From contig NC_090952.1 in assembly GCF_040807025.1 (NCBI RefSeq), positions 26,657,068 to 26,721,067 of the forward strand: a DNA stretch of 64,000 nt, written 5' to 3'. The notes beneath the pieces were generated by a model that was not told where the DNA came from, made no database searches, and was given only the letters and a program-made list of their open reading frames with translations. Positions within the stretch are counted from its first letter, which is position 1. Each line of letters opens with the position of its first letter. The stretch is from Struthio camelus. Taxonomy: Eukaryota > Chordata > Aves > Struthioniformes > Struthionidae. The position numbers and the translations under genes were made by a program. Of this stretch, positions 1-13,850 are shown piece after piece.

Positions 1-3000
1 CTGATTTGTCACTGCTCAGAGGAGATCAAAGCCTGCATGGTCCCTTTGCGATAAGGCTGTCTTGCCTTTGAAAGGATTCTTCTTTGTGCAGGAGGGATGT
101 CCACCAGGGCCACCACTCTGGGTGGGCCATTGCTTTCAATTAAAAACAGCAGAGGAGAAAAGTATGTACTCAGAGTGAGTTTAACCTTAGTGGTGAAGTC
201 GAATTTTTGGATGCTTGTGGCAAAGTGAAACTTAGTGCCTGACCTTCCCAAGATCACCTGCCCCATCGCCAAGCCTGGCAGACTGGGCTTTGCAGCCGGA
301 TATGTGCAGGGCAGCACAGGGCAGCATAAACATATATTTATGATGTGCCTGAAACGTTCTTGACAGATAATTAGACTCTAAGCAGCGTCATTTAAAACTG
401 GAAAATTGTCAAACTGCTGAAAACTTTTTTGTTTGTAAGTGCTCACAAACATGAATCCCAATGCTGATTTGTTGAGGAAGATTCATTGTACTTTTAAGGC
501 TTGCAATTTGCCGTGCTTGGACAGTGGCAGTGCGTAAATGATTTTTGCCTCACTCTACGTTCTGGTATTGATGTATTAAAATGGTAAAAACTTGGAATAT
601 TTAAATATCATTGTGGGATTTTTGGTTAAAATCTAAGCCAGAAGGCTGACTGGCTCCTGCAGATGCTAATCTCAGCACTTCCCATCTGATTACTTAGTAC
701 TTTAAAAATCAATCCTAATAATAGTAATAATGTCCTGGAATGCAGTGTGAATTCTTAGGGTCAGACAGTCCACATGAGTGTCTTTAAGCAGCTGAGGATT
801 CCAGAGAAGAATAACAGAATCGATTTATGCTGAAGACTAATAAAACTGTGCATTCAGTCTTCATTTGTGTTTGCATGCAAATTTGCCTCAGTTTTACATT
901 TGGTAAATGGTAGCATAATAATTTGGAAAGTGCTGTATCTGCAGCTAGCCAGACATTATTGATAGCTGGGAAGGGCTTCCACTTTGCAAACCGTCACGCC
1001 TTACAGATGCTGGTTGATAATGCGTCAGAAGACCACTGGTTTTTTTTCTTCGGTTGGTTTTAGTTTTTTTTCTTGTTATGTATAAAGGGCTAGAGAGAAA
1101 AGGTGAGAAGGGGTTAGCGGCTAAGAGATTTTTATCCCTGAGATATACATTCAAAGTGGATTCAGTGTTCCCCCAAGTGAAAATGCTTTGATCATTCGGG
1201 CAATATTTGACTACTTAAAACTCAGGTGATTTTCCCCTGAGGTGGGACTCTGCTGGGCAGGGGCAGCAGGGCAGCCTCAATCTGCCTCTGTCCTATTGCA
1301 CATACCCTGCACCAGCTATTCTTTTTTCAGCATCATCATCTTTTTCTTTTCTCCTAGGACACCCACAGCCTTCTGTGACCATAAAAAAACCTGAAGAAAG
1401 CAAGCCCATTTGGTAAGGCACTGAACGTAGCGCTAAGCACCAGCTGGACGGTCAGCTGGGTCATCCTTACCAATGCTGTAAGCTGAGGAGACCCCAAATG
1501 ATGGTGAACCCCACCGCTCTGGGGGTCGCAGCTGGGGTCCTTGCTGATTCAAAGCATCAGGACTCAACCATGAACTCCTGAAATACTTCTACTGTCGTCT
1601 CCTTCAGTTGTTTCCTGATGACCCTGACCTTGACTTGATGGCTACAGCGAGATGTTTGGGCTTTTGGCTTCTTGGCCCTTCCTTTAATCGCCATGTCCAT
1701 CCCCAGGACTGCAAAAGGCTTGGAATTTCCCAAACCCTACAGGATCCCTAAGCGAAAAGGAAGATTGTGATGAGGGTTTTTTTACATAGTCTTCTTGAGA
1801 GTGTCATGATGACATTTAAGTTTAAGACTATATTTGCTGATATCTTAAGTATACAGATAAACTTAGCAACTTACTGAGTGGAAGAAGCATGTGAATGGCT
1901 GAGGCTATTTTGATATGAACTGTGGATGAAGACAGGCAAAGAAAGTCACACTTGGGAAGCAGAAGATTCTAACAGAAAATTGTAATGAGGAAGCCAATCA
2001 ACTCATTAAGGCTATTATTTTAACACCCTGTTACATGACTATTAGGACTATATTTAAAACAGCTGAGGCAGACGGACCTCTAGTCTGTATGTGAATAAAG
2101 GCTCTTTTGATAAGCCTTTTAATTCTGAAAGGGAAAAAAGGAAGTAACTCAACACTTTCTGTGCTTGTCACTGACATTATTTAAGCTTGGTGACTTGCTT
2201 CTTCTTCACAAAGGTCAAGCTCCTATTCTAACTCGGTCAAAAAACTCTTATCAATAATTATTGAAGGTAAATCTCTTCATGTGTTCTTCAGATAGGAGCG
2301 CAGAGCCAATTATAATGACAAACTTTGTTTCAGCAAATTCTCAGTTATAAAAGGAAACTCTCCCCTCTCCCACAGAGAGAGTATTCTGAGCTTTGCTTAA
2401 CCCTCCTACATTAAATTTTTTTTAATCTTCCTTCCTGAAACCCACAAAATACACATTTTCATATTGATGTCTGCCAAATGATAGAATGCCCCTGAGGTTT
2501 TTGGTTGCAGGTGCAAAAATTCAGATGTATAGTTTGCAAGGAACAACCGAATTTAAATAAAGAGGTGCTTCCCTTGTGAAAATCCAGTCCTAAGTCCATA
2601 TGCTTCTTTCCCCCTCTAATTCACATGGCACTGTAGGGCTGAACCACACACACGCAAGCACAAAAAAGAGGTCAGGCAAGCTGCTGCTGCATGTGCACAA
2701 ATCACAGAGCCAGGAGCCACCACCAACTCTTTGTAAAATGGATTAGCACCTGTGTGGAGCCCTGCAGTGGAAAATGTCTGCTGAGGCAATCTGGATGGGT
2801 AAAATAATGGGAAATGGGTGTAGCAGCTTTTGTCATGAGTGTCCAGGACAACCTTCAAGTTCAGACAAAATAAGGTGAGATGGATCTCTGCCTCACAGGA
2901 AAACCATGGTCTCTCTTCCCTTCTGCTCCTAACCCCTCACTTAGAAAAATACTTGAATAATTTTTCAGGAAGACCAAACAATGCAAACTTCTCACCGTTG

Positions 3001-6000
3001 TCTAGTATGGAATAAAATAGCTGAAGTGGAAAAATAGTTAAGGCTCTATTTCATGAAAATCTGCTGGTTTTCACAAGCTGTTTTTACTCAGTGCTGACTG
3101 TCGGGCCCCGTCTGAGCTGCCACAGGAGAAGGCTGTGAGTAGCCGGAGCAATCCTGACAGCAAGAGCGGAGCCAGCTTCGCAGGCTGGCTGAGCCGCTCA
3201 GGATGGCAAATGGGCAACATCACAGCAAGGAAAAACACACCACAGCTCTTTGAGGCCTGAGGCGACACTTACTGCCAGGTCTGCTTTGTGCTACAGCTAA
3301 CGCAAAATGCTGTGGAAAGGCATAGAAATAGAAAATGTGAGCTGGAACTTTTTTTGTCCTCTGTTGAGCGTTTTGGGATGAAAAATTGGAACATTGGTAA
3401 AACCCAAACTTTCAGAGTTCTTTAAGGGACAACAAGAGGTTAAGATACAAGGATCAGGGTTGCTGTGAGGATCAGAGGTTCAAAGAGCGCATTAATCAGC
3501 CAAACTCTCAGTAAACAAACACCAGCTCTAAAAAAAAAGTCCTGCTATTGTGTGCAGTAAGTGAGAATAGTCCTACACCAAGGAGGTAGTAAGCATGCCT
3601 GTGAGAACAGGCAGGAGGATGAAAGGGAGAAGAAGATGGCACAAATTAAAGGCAAGGGAAGAGCTGAAGAAAATAAAGGCCCTGAGCCTCATTTAAACTA
3701 AGGCACTTTTGAACTATTCAGAGAGTAGAATGATGTCTTAACCTAGAAGTGAGCCCCTCTGTGCCCCGTTAAGGCTCCTTCACAAGACAACAGTGGTATT
3801 AAGGGGTCTATATGATAATGGGCATTAGCTGAATATTCCTTTGAAGAAGTAGATGATGAAGTGGTCTACAACAGGGACGTCAAGAGGAAGCTGGCCAGAT
3901 GCTACTGTAAATCTGGAAGAAGATGCTTTTCTGGTGGGAGGCTGAATTACTTTGCTGAGTGCATAAAGGAGAATAAGAGAAAAAAAACTGATTTTTGTCC
4001 TTATTAGTGTCAGCTTGGGAGTAACATGAAAGAAGCCAATGGAGCTGAGTTCGGAGGCAGGCCCAGAGATTCAGTGGTGGACTTCAATGTGTGTAAGCAT
4101 GTCAAAGAGGTGATACAGATGTGTTTGTGCTATTTAAACAGAGTAAGTTTATCTGCTCTATGCCAACACAACTCAGGGCTGCTCATGTGTTTTCCTCTGA
4201 GACTTTGAGGGTTAAAGCCACTGAGATGCTAACCTAGTGACCTATAAAACTGGACATATCCTGGTAGTTAATTTGCAATTTAGATGAGAAAGTAGCTCAA
4301 CTGTGGCCCATGATTAGTTTCTCCAAAAATACACAGCAAGATTTGTTAATTTGCAGTGCAGAAGCAATGTTATTTCTTTCGTAATAAATTATTTTATATC
4401 ACAATCCTCAGCCTAAGCCACCAGCCATTCAGAGCTTACCATGCTCTGAATAAATATGAATTTGCAACATGTATACCATATCTTGCAAACAAAAGTCCAA
4501 TGTAGACTTATTGCGCCATTACTTTGTGCCAGCAGTCAAGAACACCACATTGCCTGTACAAACTGATGTAGTCAAGTATAACACTAAGTTTCAAAGCACT
4601 GAAGCCTGGTCAATATTTTGAATAAGATGATAGATTTGCAGTTTTAATAATTCCAGAACTCCAAACACATATGAAATGAGCCCTTGATGTGTAAGGTCTG
4701 ATTACAAATAACCTGCATCAAGATGAAAGTTAGCTTTTAATATCTGTTTTTTAAGTCTACTTTAGACTTTCGAGAGGCTTCAAAAGAAAGCAAAGACTAG
4801 AAGACAATCTGATTTAATACTCTTAGATGTGTGAAATAAAATACTGGACAATAAGAGATGTAAAACAAGCAACAAGTGCAAATTACTTAAATCAAATTAA
4901 AGAGCTAATTGAAAATAATGGAATTAAAACCTTTTTTGGTTGTTTTTATTCATCTGTTTTTCATCACTGTTTGTAGCAGCATTTTTTTTTAATCTTCTTT
5001 ACTTTGAAGAACAAACTTTCTCCACCATAAAAGACAATGATTTTAATCAGTAGCTGAAATGTCATTCTGTGGGGTTGTAGATGCTAAATGCCAATGAGGA
5101 AGAGAAACACCGTCAACAGAAACCAGCAGGTAGTCATATACTGTACGGCCTTTGTATGCACAGCCCTGTGATATAACCTCATGATATCAAACTACTTTAT
5201 CTCCCATCGTAATGCTCCTCACTAACATTTCTTTACCTTCATTCCGTGCGGTAGCTAAAGCAAAAAAGTTTTTTCTAAGCTGCAGTACACATACTCTTAT
5301 GGCGTCACCCAAGCAATCCTCTGCCTCCCATGAGCAGCAAGGAGGTACGGGCAATCTGAAATTGATTGGTTTTGAGAAGAGATTTTGCTCAGATCACTTA
5401 TATGGCGTTAGGACTAAGAAAAGGTATTCTTAGTAGGACTTCAGGCTGTGCTTAAACACCACCTGAGGAGAAATGGGGCTCATGTAAGAGCATGTTTATG
5501 TGTTTTCAGGACAGCAAAGCAATAATTTCACTACGGTAAAACTGATACGAATGAGAAACTCTCTGTGCTATATGGATATATTATTCCTGGTTCCTAGTGT
5601 AAAGGTACTGTTGTGTGTCACACCAGATACCTCAGCAGAAAAGCATCTACCCTTATATCCTTATTGCTCTTTACTTTCTCAGTTGCTCTTGCCTTCTCCG
5701 CTGTCGTTCTCCTGCCAGGTTTCCTGCTCCTTGAGCTTGTCTTTCCCCTCCCAAGCCCAGCCCGCCCCCATGGCCATTTTCAAGCTCTCGAGGACACCTG
5801 GCTCTCTAAGGGACAGACTTCTGCAGTATGGCATGGGACCGGCTCAGCCCGCTGCCTTCCCAAGTGCTCGTTCGCTCGAAGGGCCGACAAAATCTGGAGA
5901 CCATGGCGCAAAGAGAACAAGAGTTGGGTACATGCAAATTGTGGAAATCCTGCAATTTTCCCAGGGAAGAAATTGTTACTGACAGCCTTGGGCTGCTTTA

Positions 6001-7744
6001 CAAAACTCAGCTTGAGCCACCAACCTGATAAACACATTTTGTACAGAGAACGGCCCCATGGATCCCTGTGCCATCAAGGTTCAGAAGCTTTTGTCCCCTT
6101 TCGAGAGGTGCTTTGCTCCACTCTGCGCAAGGGGGGATCATCTGTGCCCTCTCTATTACAGGCAACTTCCACTTCAAACCAGCTCCAAGAATGGGCGGAA
6201 AAAAATTCAGTCAAAAAAAACCTATGGACCGCCTGTGTGTGTAGTGTTTTTAAATGAAAGTCTCTCTCCTGTGTGCTCCTATTGCCGCCTCTTCATTAAA
6301 GGGAGGGGAAAAGTGCTTGCAGTTGCCCAACACCGAGCGCTCGTGGTACGTGGAGGCTGCATAAACAAATCATTTAGAGGACTGAAAACCAAACTGCCAC
6401 TACCCACTGCTCCTTAAGTTTGGTGAAATATCGAATCAGTCTCAGTGGGTTTTTTCAGGGAAAGGAATTAACAAAAAAAAAAAGGAAAAAAGAAAAACCA
6501 CCACCACCAATGCACTGCTGTAATGAAGGGTCTAAAAATGCCCCACTCATTGATGCAAAATTGCAGTTATTGTTTATCCTCCGTCTACTTCACACAGCTT
6601 TATACAATACGCACCACGAAAAATACAAGCAAACAACCGACACATTAGTTAAGAGACCTTCCATTTTACTTTGGCAGTTCACGATAATGGAATTTAATTG
6701 TGGAAAAAGCTGAATAATTTTAGCTGAATGTCATTTGGTTCATTCAAACTGGGAATCAGGGACATTTTTAACAAAGGTTTTCAAACTTCTTTTGAAATCA
6801 GGAAGCTGCTGTGCACAGATAAGGGGAGAGGTTTGAGGATTCTCTATCAGAAATTTCAAGGTTTTTTCCATCTGCTTTTTCACATTAACTGGTAATTATC
6901 CAGAAAGGCACATAATAGTGCAGAAATGACAGAAGCTGACAAAGGTTTTCCTAAGATATGTAAATTGTCAGTGATAGGCAAGGTGCAACAGAAAGGCTTT
7001 CTACAGCACAATTATTTATGCCAGTTTCATTTGCTTTTAGGTAGCACTGATGGCATACTACACAGCCGCCTCTTATCATGTGCGCTGCACATTAGCTCCA
7101 GCACCAGTGCGAAGGAAATGTGGCAAAAATGTAGCTTTAAGGTTGGTGGTCTCCTCTGACTCCGGTATTTCACATTAAATATGTGCGCGAATGTCTGCAT
7201 GTGAGTGTGTCTGCCTGTATAGATATTTCTAAGAAGTCTCTTGTTTATTCCTATAATATTCCTCTTCATTTCTCGCACTGCACAAATAAATAAATAAGTG
7301 GAAACCTTCCCATTGAAACGGCTTCCGCCTATTGATTACGTTTGGACTATGAGGATACCTTCCTCATAGCAGGATTGTTTGTGGGATGATGTATGAGAAG
7401 AGGCGCTCGGCTGTTTCACCGAGCATGGGGTGTTCATTAGCCATTTGCACTGATTGCATATTTTCAGCAAATAGGTAAGCCCATTAAAGATGCTGAGATA
7501 AACTGCCTACTCCAGTTGAAGAGCACAGCTAGCACGGCAAAATTCTCCCCTGCATTTCCCTACCCTGTTATAAAAAGGCAACTGCTGGAGCAGCTACTAC
7601 ATCTGCTTTTCAAAATCCTACACAAGTAAGGCCAGATTCTGCTACTTATACGTCTTAGGAAGGAAAGAAACTTTCTTGCTATGCTGTCTAGGTGGTGTCA
7701 GGCACTATTAAACGTACGAGTGCAAGAATCCAGCCCTTAGTATG

Positions 7745-7771
7745 ATGCTAGCTGTATGTTGCAGCTAGCAT
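7745..7771. repeat. Perfect 10-bp inverted repeat (hairpin, 7-nt loop)
   Basis: ATGCTAGCTG (7745-7754) and CAGCTAGCAT (7762-7771) are exact reverse complements separated by seven bases. Confidence 0.8.
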
Positions 7772-10537
7772 GGTGCAGGTGTTACACCATGGGGTCATCC
7801 AGATGGGCTCCGGTTTTTAAGCAGTACTTCTTACCTGGGTTATTTAGGTGCTATTTGGGCAGAGAGACAAAGGGTGAAGGTTTGACAAACACCCCTTTTA
7901 AAAAAAGATGTTGAGCACTTGAGTCCGTCTGAGAGGTTAATCTTTTCTTTAAGTAAAGCCTAAGGGACTGTGTCATGCTGCATATGGCAGAAATTCCTTC
8001 CGGACCACCACAGCATGCAGCTCCTACCAGCCTTATGAGATTTAATTAACCTTTTCTAAGGATGGGACTACATATGTAACCACATATGTAACCAGAGGTT
8101 GTAGGATCTTTAATGGATGAAAAGACTTTAGCTCTCACTCCATGATGTAGCAGCACCAGAAGTGTTATGGTGCTATGATTACTTTGAGTAACCATGTGAG
8201 TGAGATTAAGTTACTCTGGTGGGGGCTGTTTGTGTATGTGGGGGGTAGCATTAATTTCCTTTATGGTAATATTAACTTAAGTTAATGAGGCTGTGAGAAA
8301 GTAAACAGGGAAGTGGCGCAATAGATTTAGATAGGGAAAAGCCAAGCTTGCATCTGAAAGTCAGTGGGTTTAGCTGTAAGGACCTCATCTCCTAACTCGA
8401 GCTTCGTTTTCCCAAATTGGGAGGGTGGAGATCAAAACTACATAAAAGGATCTGAGTTGCCAGAGCCGGATGGGGCCACAGCAGGCTGCCAAGGCAGGGT
8501 CTTGGCCATGTGGCCACCATCCGGCAGGGGACCCGTGAGGCCCTGAACAGCCCGTGCAGCCACTCAACTGCTGTCTTTTCGGACTGGTTTTCTTCCAGGT
8601 GCTTTCATTCAAAATAAATAAATAACTTTAAGAGGCTGCCTAACTTTGGTGGGTGCTTAACTTCATTGTCTTTTGGGAGGCACAGAACCGGAGGCTTCAG
8701 ATGCGCTGTCCCAGCTGCCATGTGAACCAGAGCAGATCTGCAACCTGCGGCCCCACTGGAGTCTTCCCAGGGAGGCGGCCGACCGACAGAGCCCCAAGAC
8801 TGAGGCAGGAGGTGTTCAGCGAGACCTGGATAGGCAGAAGTGAAATTCTTAAATGGCTCTGACCTTTCCAAAGGAAAAAGGCTGCTCCTGTGCTTGTACC
8901 ACCTTTTGACCTGCCTCCTATTAAGCCACACGTATCCTCCCCCTCTCGCTTTCAGCTGGCTCTTGCTACAAAGCTTCTTGTAATGCCATAGGGAGAAAAG
9001 CAGTATGAAAACCTGTAACATATTGTATGTCGCACTGGCTAGCAGAGCACTAAAATAATTAAATTGCTCCTGAGCAGAGCTGGATCCAGGCAGGTGATGC
9101 TGGGCTGTTTAGCATCACCACCCAGTAGTTAAGACCCGAAACCTTTTTGCCTTCTGAATCTCTGTGTGCCCTTGCTCGCTGTGCCACTACTCCCATGTAA
9201 GCACAACCAGGACAGGCACTGGCGAAATATGTTGTAGGGGTGAAGGCTGGTGCGTGCACAGAGCAAAGGAGATGCTCAGGTCTCGGACAGGATACGTGCC
9301 CCGGGGGCAGAGGCGTCCTGACCTGCAAAGGGGCTCCTCCCCTTCACTACTGGTTTGAGCTAGGCAGCCACATCAGCACAAATTAAACCTGCCTACTTTT
9401 TTTAAGTTGAAGTGATATATTATTAATTGCAATTAATTGCCTAACCCATCAGGCCTGAGAAGTATAGGCATGCGTCTGCCAGCAAAAAGCACATCCTGCA
9501 AAAAGCCCTGTGAGAAGGCAGGAGGCCCAGGCATGCAGCAGGAGGTGTCATGAAAAGATGCCTCTCTGCAGCCTGGGAACAGCAAGCCGTGACAGTAAGG
9601 TCATTTTTGGAGTAGGCTGGCTTCAAACCGTTACTAAAATGTCCAAGTTACAATTTGGGCGATAATGAACAGCATGGAAATCTGTAAGACTTAATAGCAG
9701 AACTGATGTTCAGAGCTAATGGCAGGCCAGGGTCTAGATCATCCCCGAGCTCCCCGTCGCACACACCAGGCTTCTGCAGGAAAAGTCCCACAGCCCAGCA
9801 CGATAACACATCCAGCGCTTTCTTTGACTGCCTAGCAATTCAGTGCACAGGATTTCTGTCCAGAAAATTTGTTGCTGAGTGGCTCAAACGTTCATTTCTA
9901 CCAATGCGTCTGTTTAGTTTCCTAATGAGCTAGATTTTGTTTGCGTTTGCTTAGTGTTCCCCATGGCTATTTATGCAAAACGTGCCTCAGTCTAGTTTTG
10001 TTTCCTCCCTCAGGCTGCATTTAGCGCTTAAAATTCTTTTTTTGTCTTTTTTTTCCATTCATGTCTTTATGTATGAGCACTGGACCTAAAATGTATGTTT
10101 GATTTAATGATGCTTCGCATACACACCACAATATGGGGAAATAACAAAACACCAAAGTCTGAATGTTTTAACATATAAGATTAATTGTGGAAATTGTGAG
10201 ATTAGAGATGAACCGACGTGAAATTTCGGTTCCAGCCAGTAGCCTGACCCTGCTCCTAATAAGTCAATGGAGCTTTGCCTGAAAGGCGAATAGGATAAAA
10301 CAGCGATGATGTTTAGTACTTACAAAGCACTCCTTGGTCACATCTCGCACTTTTTAAAACAAGTGCTCGTAAACATCTTCACTTTATATCTGGAAAAAGT
10401 GTGACAGTGAGTTACAGGGGATTTGTACCAAGTCCACAATACATCCGTGACAGGGACGAGTGAGGAAACCCACATCCTTTGGCTCCAGCTGGGTTGCCTT
10501 GCCGCAGAATTGGGCTCAAAAGAGTCCCTTTGGCTGT

Positions 10538-10589
10538 AAAAAAACAAAAACAAAAACAAAAACAAAAACAAAAACAAAAACAAAAACAC
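10538..10589. repeat. Hexanucleotide array (CAAAAA)n, about eight units
   Basis: C residues recur exactly every 6 bp from 10545 to 10587 in an otherwise pure A run. The apparent KTKTKT, KQKQKQ and FLFLFL/FCFCFC open frames across it are artefacts of this array. Confidence 0.95.
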
Positions 10590-10959
10590 TTCCATCCGGT
10601 GCCCTGGGCACCAGGGTATGTCCTGGCCTCCACTGTGAATCCGGCATCTGAACCGGCCGCGTGCTCCTGCTATTGCTACCAAGCATTCAGAATACAATAA
10701 ATTTATCATCTGACTGAGAATTAGCTGTCTCATGAAACTCTTTGGGTTTTGCTTGTTAAAATATAGACCAAAACCTCATGTCTGCCAGGCCTATGAAGCG
10801 GATTTTAGGTGATCCCAATTTAGAAAGTGTCACCTGCTTAAATGAAATGATCACAAAAGAAACCAGAGTTAACTGGTGTCACTCATTTGCTTGGAGAACA
10901 GAGGGGGGAAAAACCATCAACACGACACGTACAACCAACCACACTTGCCCAGCAGAGCT

Positions 10960-11180
10960 TAAATTTTGACTATTAAATAATTGCAACAAAATACTCAACA
11001 TCCATCTACAACCAGAGAATTATTTACCAAAGCTATTCAGCAAATAATTGTGAATAATGAATCCATCAAAGGCAATTGTGTACTGAAAAAGAGGTGAAAT
11101 TCATTGGATGAATTATTCACTTCAACTTGTTCATTCAGCTCCGGTAATAATGAATTGAAATATAGGCTTCAAGGAGACTG
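10960..11180. promoter_or_regulatory. AT-rich block with a long imperfect inverted repeat
   Basis: GTGAATAATGAATCCAT (11050-11066) pairs with ATTGGATGAATTATTCAC (11103-11120) nearly throughout, with a spacer of about 36 nt. The surrounding sequence is rich in AATAAT/ATTAT cores and non-repetitive. Candidate conserved non-coding element or hairpin; function unknown. Confidence 0.25.
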
Positions 11181-13584
11181 TAACAGGCATGAGAGATTTT
11201 ATGCGGCAGAAGTGTATGGAAAGCTATAGCAGAATTTAAAGTGCCACCAAGGCTGCAGAGAACATGTCCATTTATAACGGATCCAGGAGGCAGGCAAAAT
11301 TTCTTACTTTAAGTTGCATGCATGTTCTGCGAGATACAGACTGTATATCACTTGAACATTTGTCTTTTCTCTAATCTTTATAGCATTATTAGACAAGACA
11401 TTAGTGCAAATATCCTAAAAAGTTCAATACAAGTCTTTCAGCTATGAAAGCCCGCATCTTCTTAGAGCGTTTTTATTAAACTTTGCGCATACGGTCTGTA
11501 AGCTTTCAGATCTTACTGTATTGAGGTGAAAGTGTAATTAATCTTGTAGGACCTGGACTGGCTCCAATGCTGAGACTGGGTTTCTTTCTGTAGACTGTCA
11601 CGACTGAGCAGTCACAGATAAACCACTCTTTCAGTCGTTCAGAGGTGGCTGAGCCTGTAGCCCTCACATTCACATGGTTCCTGCCGTCCTGCCTGGCTGT
11701 CGTACTGCCACAGGTCCTAAAAGGTTGGATATGAAATGCAAAAGAGCCTAACATTTTCTATTTGAAATGCTCCTGTTCTGATCCTTTTTTGGTAAAGGTT
11801 TCTTTAAACTGCTTGAGTCATACTTCAACCTGGTTCACACTGGTGCAATTTCTTGGACCTCAAAAAAGTCCTCAAAAAATTTACCTCAAGTAAAAATTTG
11901 GGTTTGTTTTCTTGCCACCCAATGGCATTCTGAGATGCTGTGAGCCTCTTCCCCAACAGGGCTGTGGTCAGGGTCATTTTTCCACAAAGGCCACTCACCC
12001 ACTCGGCCAGCAGCTACTCTGGTGTCCGACACAAGCATTCAACCAGGGCCAGCTCTTCCCAGGTTTCCCATATAACACTAGAAGGAAAAACCTCCTGAGC
12101 TCCCCTCAGCCCCACCAGGTAGGAGTCGCTCCCTGGAGACGCTGATTTCTCCCCAGTGACTTATAGCAGGGCTCGATAGCTGCCTGAGGGGAACGGGATG
12201 AATTTTGGGCTCTGCCGTCCTTCCCACTCTCTGTTGTATAAGTCCTTCCAGGTCTGAATCTCCAAAGCAACAGAAATTTTGCTCTTGCAAAATATAACTC
12301 ACTTCACTGGCTGGGAGCTCACATCTGAATGTGGCAGGACCTCTTCTCGGCTGAGTTTAGGCATGAAGACCCTTGCCTCTACAGACGTGAGCGGTAGGTC
12401 GGTTTGCTGATAAGGAGGCCAAGATTGCTGAAACTGGCCAAGTGAGGCAATGGCTGGAGACACCGAACGTGTCAGCTGGGCTTAAACGTCTCTGACATTT
12501 GAGAAAGTTAAAAAATGCCTTCTTTAATCATGTTACAGGATTTCACTCTTGCAGATCTTCGGTTTTACATTTCAGATGAGCTTCATGTTACAAGAGGATG
12601 CGTTTAAAGTACACTAACTGCCTCAGTTAAGTAGTATGCAAGAAAAATAGACCCTGTTTTTAAAAATAATGTCCCTGCTTGCAAGCACTGCCAGCTGTAA
12701 GATGCCCCACTTGGTTTTCCTTATTCTGTGGTTTTAATCAGACACTCTGAAGTTCAGAAGTGTTTTCTGAGTTATCCAGAATAACCCCTTCAAAGCCGGA
12801 AGGGGTTTTGGGAAGTGATGCGTTTTGCTTAAGCCCTTTGCTGTAAAACTTTGGAAACATTTGGAGGAAGCAAGATTCCTCCTGATACATTTCCCTCAGG
12901 GGCCCTGAAAAATCATAAAGAAAATGGTCCCTGGGGATGGCCAGAGCTCTGCATCTTTCCAGGTCAAGAGATCTGATAATAAAAGGACAAAAAAGAGCAA
13001 TGTAGAAAAAAAATACTTTCAGATTTCACATTTTCGTTAACCAAAACATTCCCGCTTCGACAAGGACGCAACTCCTAAATGTGATCCCCAGAGCTGAGTG
13101 TGTGTATGGAAAGCAGAATAAGCAAATGTGGCAGTCTAAATGCACAGAAATGGCCTGAATGCATTATCCAGGTTATTTGGATTTTTCCTGCAGCCTCTTG
13201 TTAGACTTTGAAAAAAAAAAAATTAAACATATTTCAGAGTCATTGAACTATGCTCACATTAACTTACACTGAAATTATTTTTAATTAAAAGAACTTCCCT
13301 TGTTTGTAGCTGGAAGGTACTTAACGTGTGATAAAAACTCCATCCTAATAACGCGGAGACTCACTACCACTTAATTAGCATCACAACTCGAGGCCGACTC
13401 GAGCAGGAAGGCGAGCGGGCGGCAGGTTCGCGCTGCCAGGCAGGATTTTGGGGCCAGACGCTCCCCGTCGCGGCAGCCCCCCGGTCGCGGAGCCGGACGC
13501 GGCGCCGTGCAGATCCTGCCCGCAGGATCCCACGCCTCGGCTTGGCCCAGGCGGCGAGGCGCGCCACGAGGCGAAATCCTACCT

Positions 13585-13850
13585 CGTGTTTGACACAGTT
13601 TATGGCAAAAGCAGTTATAATTAACATTATATTAAATATTAAGTCAAGATCATAAAACGTTGATTGGTACTGATTAGCTGTGTAATCCATAATTAGAAAT
13701 CACTGCACCCTTCACCAGGAACCGCAGTGCTTTTTGCTTATGATTTCACCGCTAAATTAAATGAGTGATTCAGCTTTTGCCCTGAGTTTTACTTTGGCAT
13801 TCAATTTAGGTCAGAACTGCATTCAAGCGAAGAAAGGCGCAAGAGCTGTT
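13585..13850. promoter_or_regulatory. AT-rich, TAAT-rich block between CpG islands (candidate conserved enhancer)
   Basis: Contains TTATAATTAACATT (about 13616), ACGTTGATTGGTACTGATTA (about 13657) and CATAATTAGAAATCACTG (about 13689), i.e. closely packed homeodomain and PBX/TALE-like cores, with no simple-repeat structure. Its position between CpG islands resembles developmental enhancers. Conservation was not tested. Confidence 0.3.

Larger units (their letters stand above)
1..13384. other. Gene-free stretch
   Basis: Apart from the hexanucleotide array, the hairpin and the inverted-repeat block listed separately, I see unique, mostly AT-rich non-coding sequence. The interval 5500-6420 is unusually free of stops in the forward frames (open frames of 160, 214 and 119 codons overlap in different frames), but none carries a recognisable domain. 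A tandem pair ACATATGTAACC lies at about 8069-8094. No RNA gene is recognised. Confidence 0.6.

Noticed and set aside
3440-3500. GGTTGCTGTGAGGATCAGAG-like sequence resembling the MIR 3' end
   Set aside because: The match covers only a short part and the rest of the core is not recognisable.
10338-10733. Overlapping open frames on both strands with FLFLFL, FCFCFC, KTKTKT and KQKQKQ stretches
   Set aside because: These are direct translations of the (CAAAAA)n array and have no gene structure.
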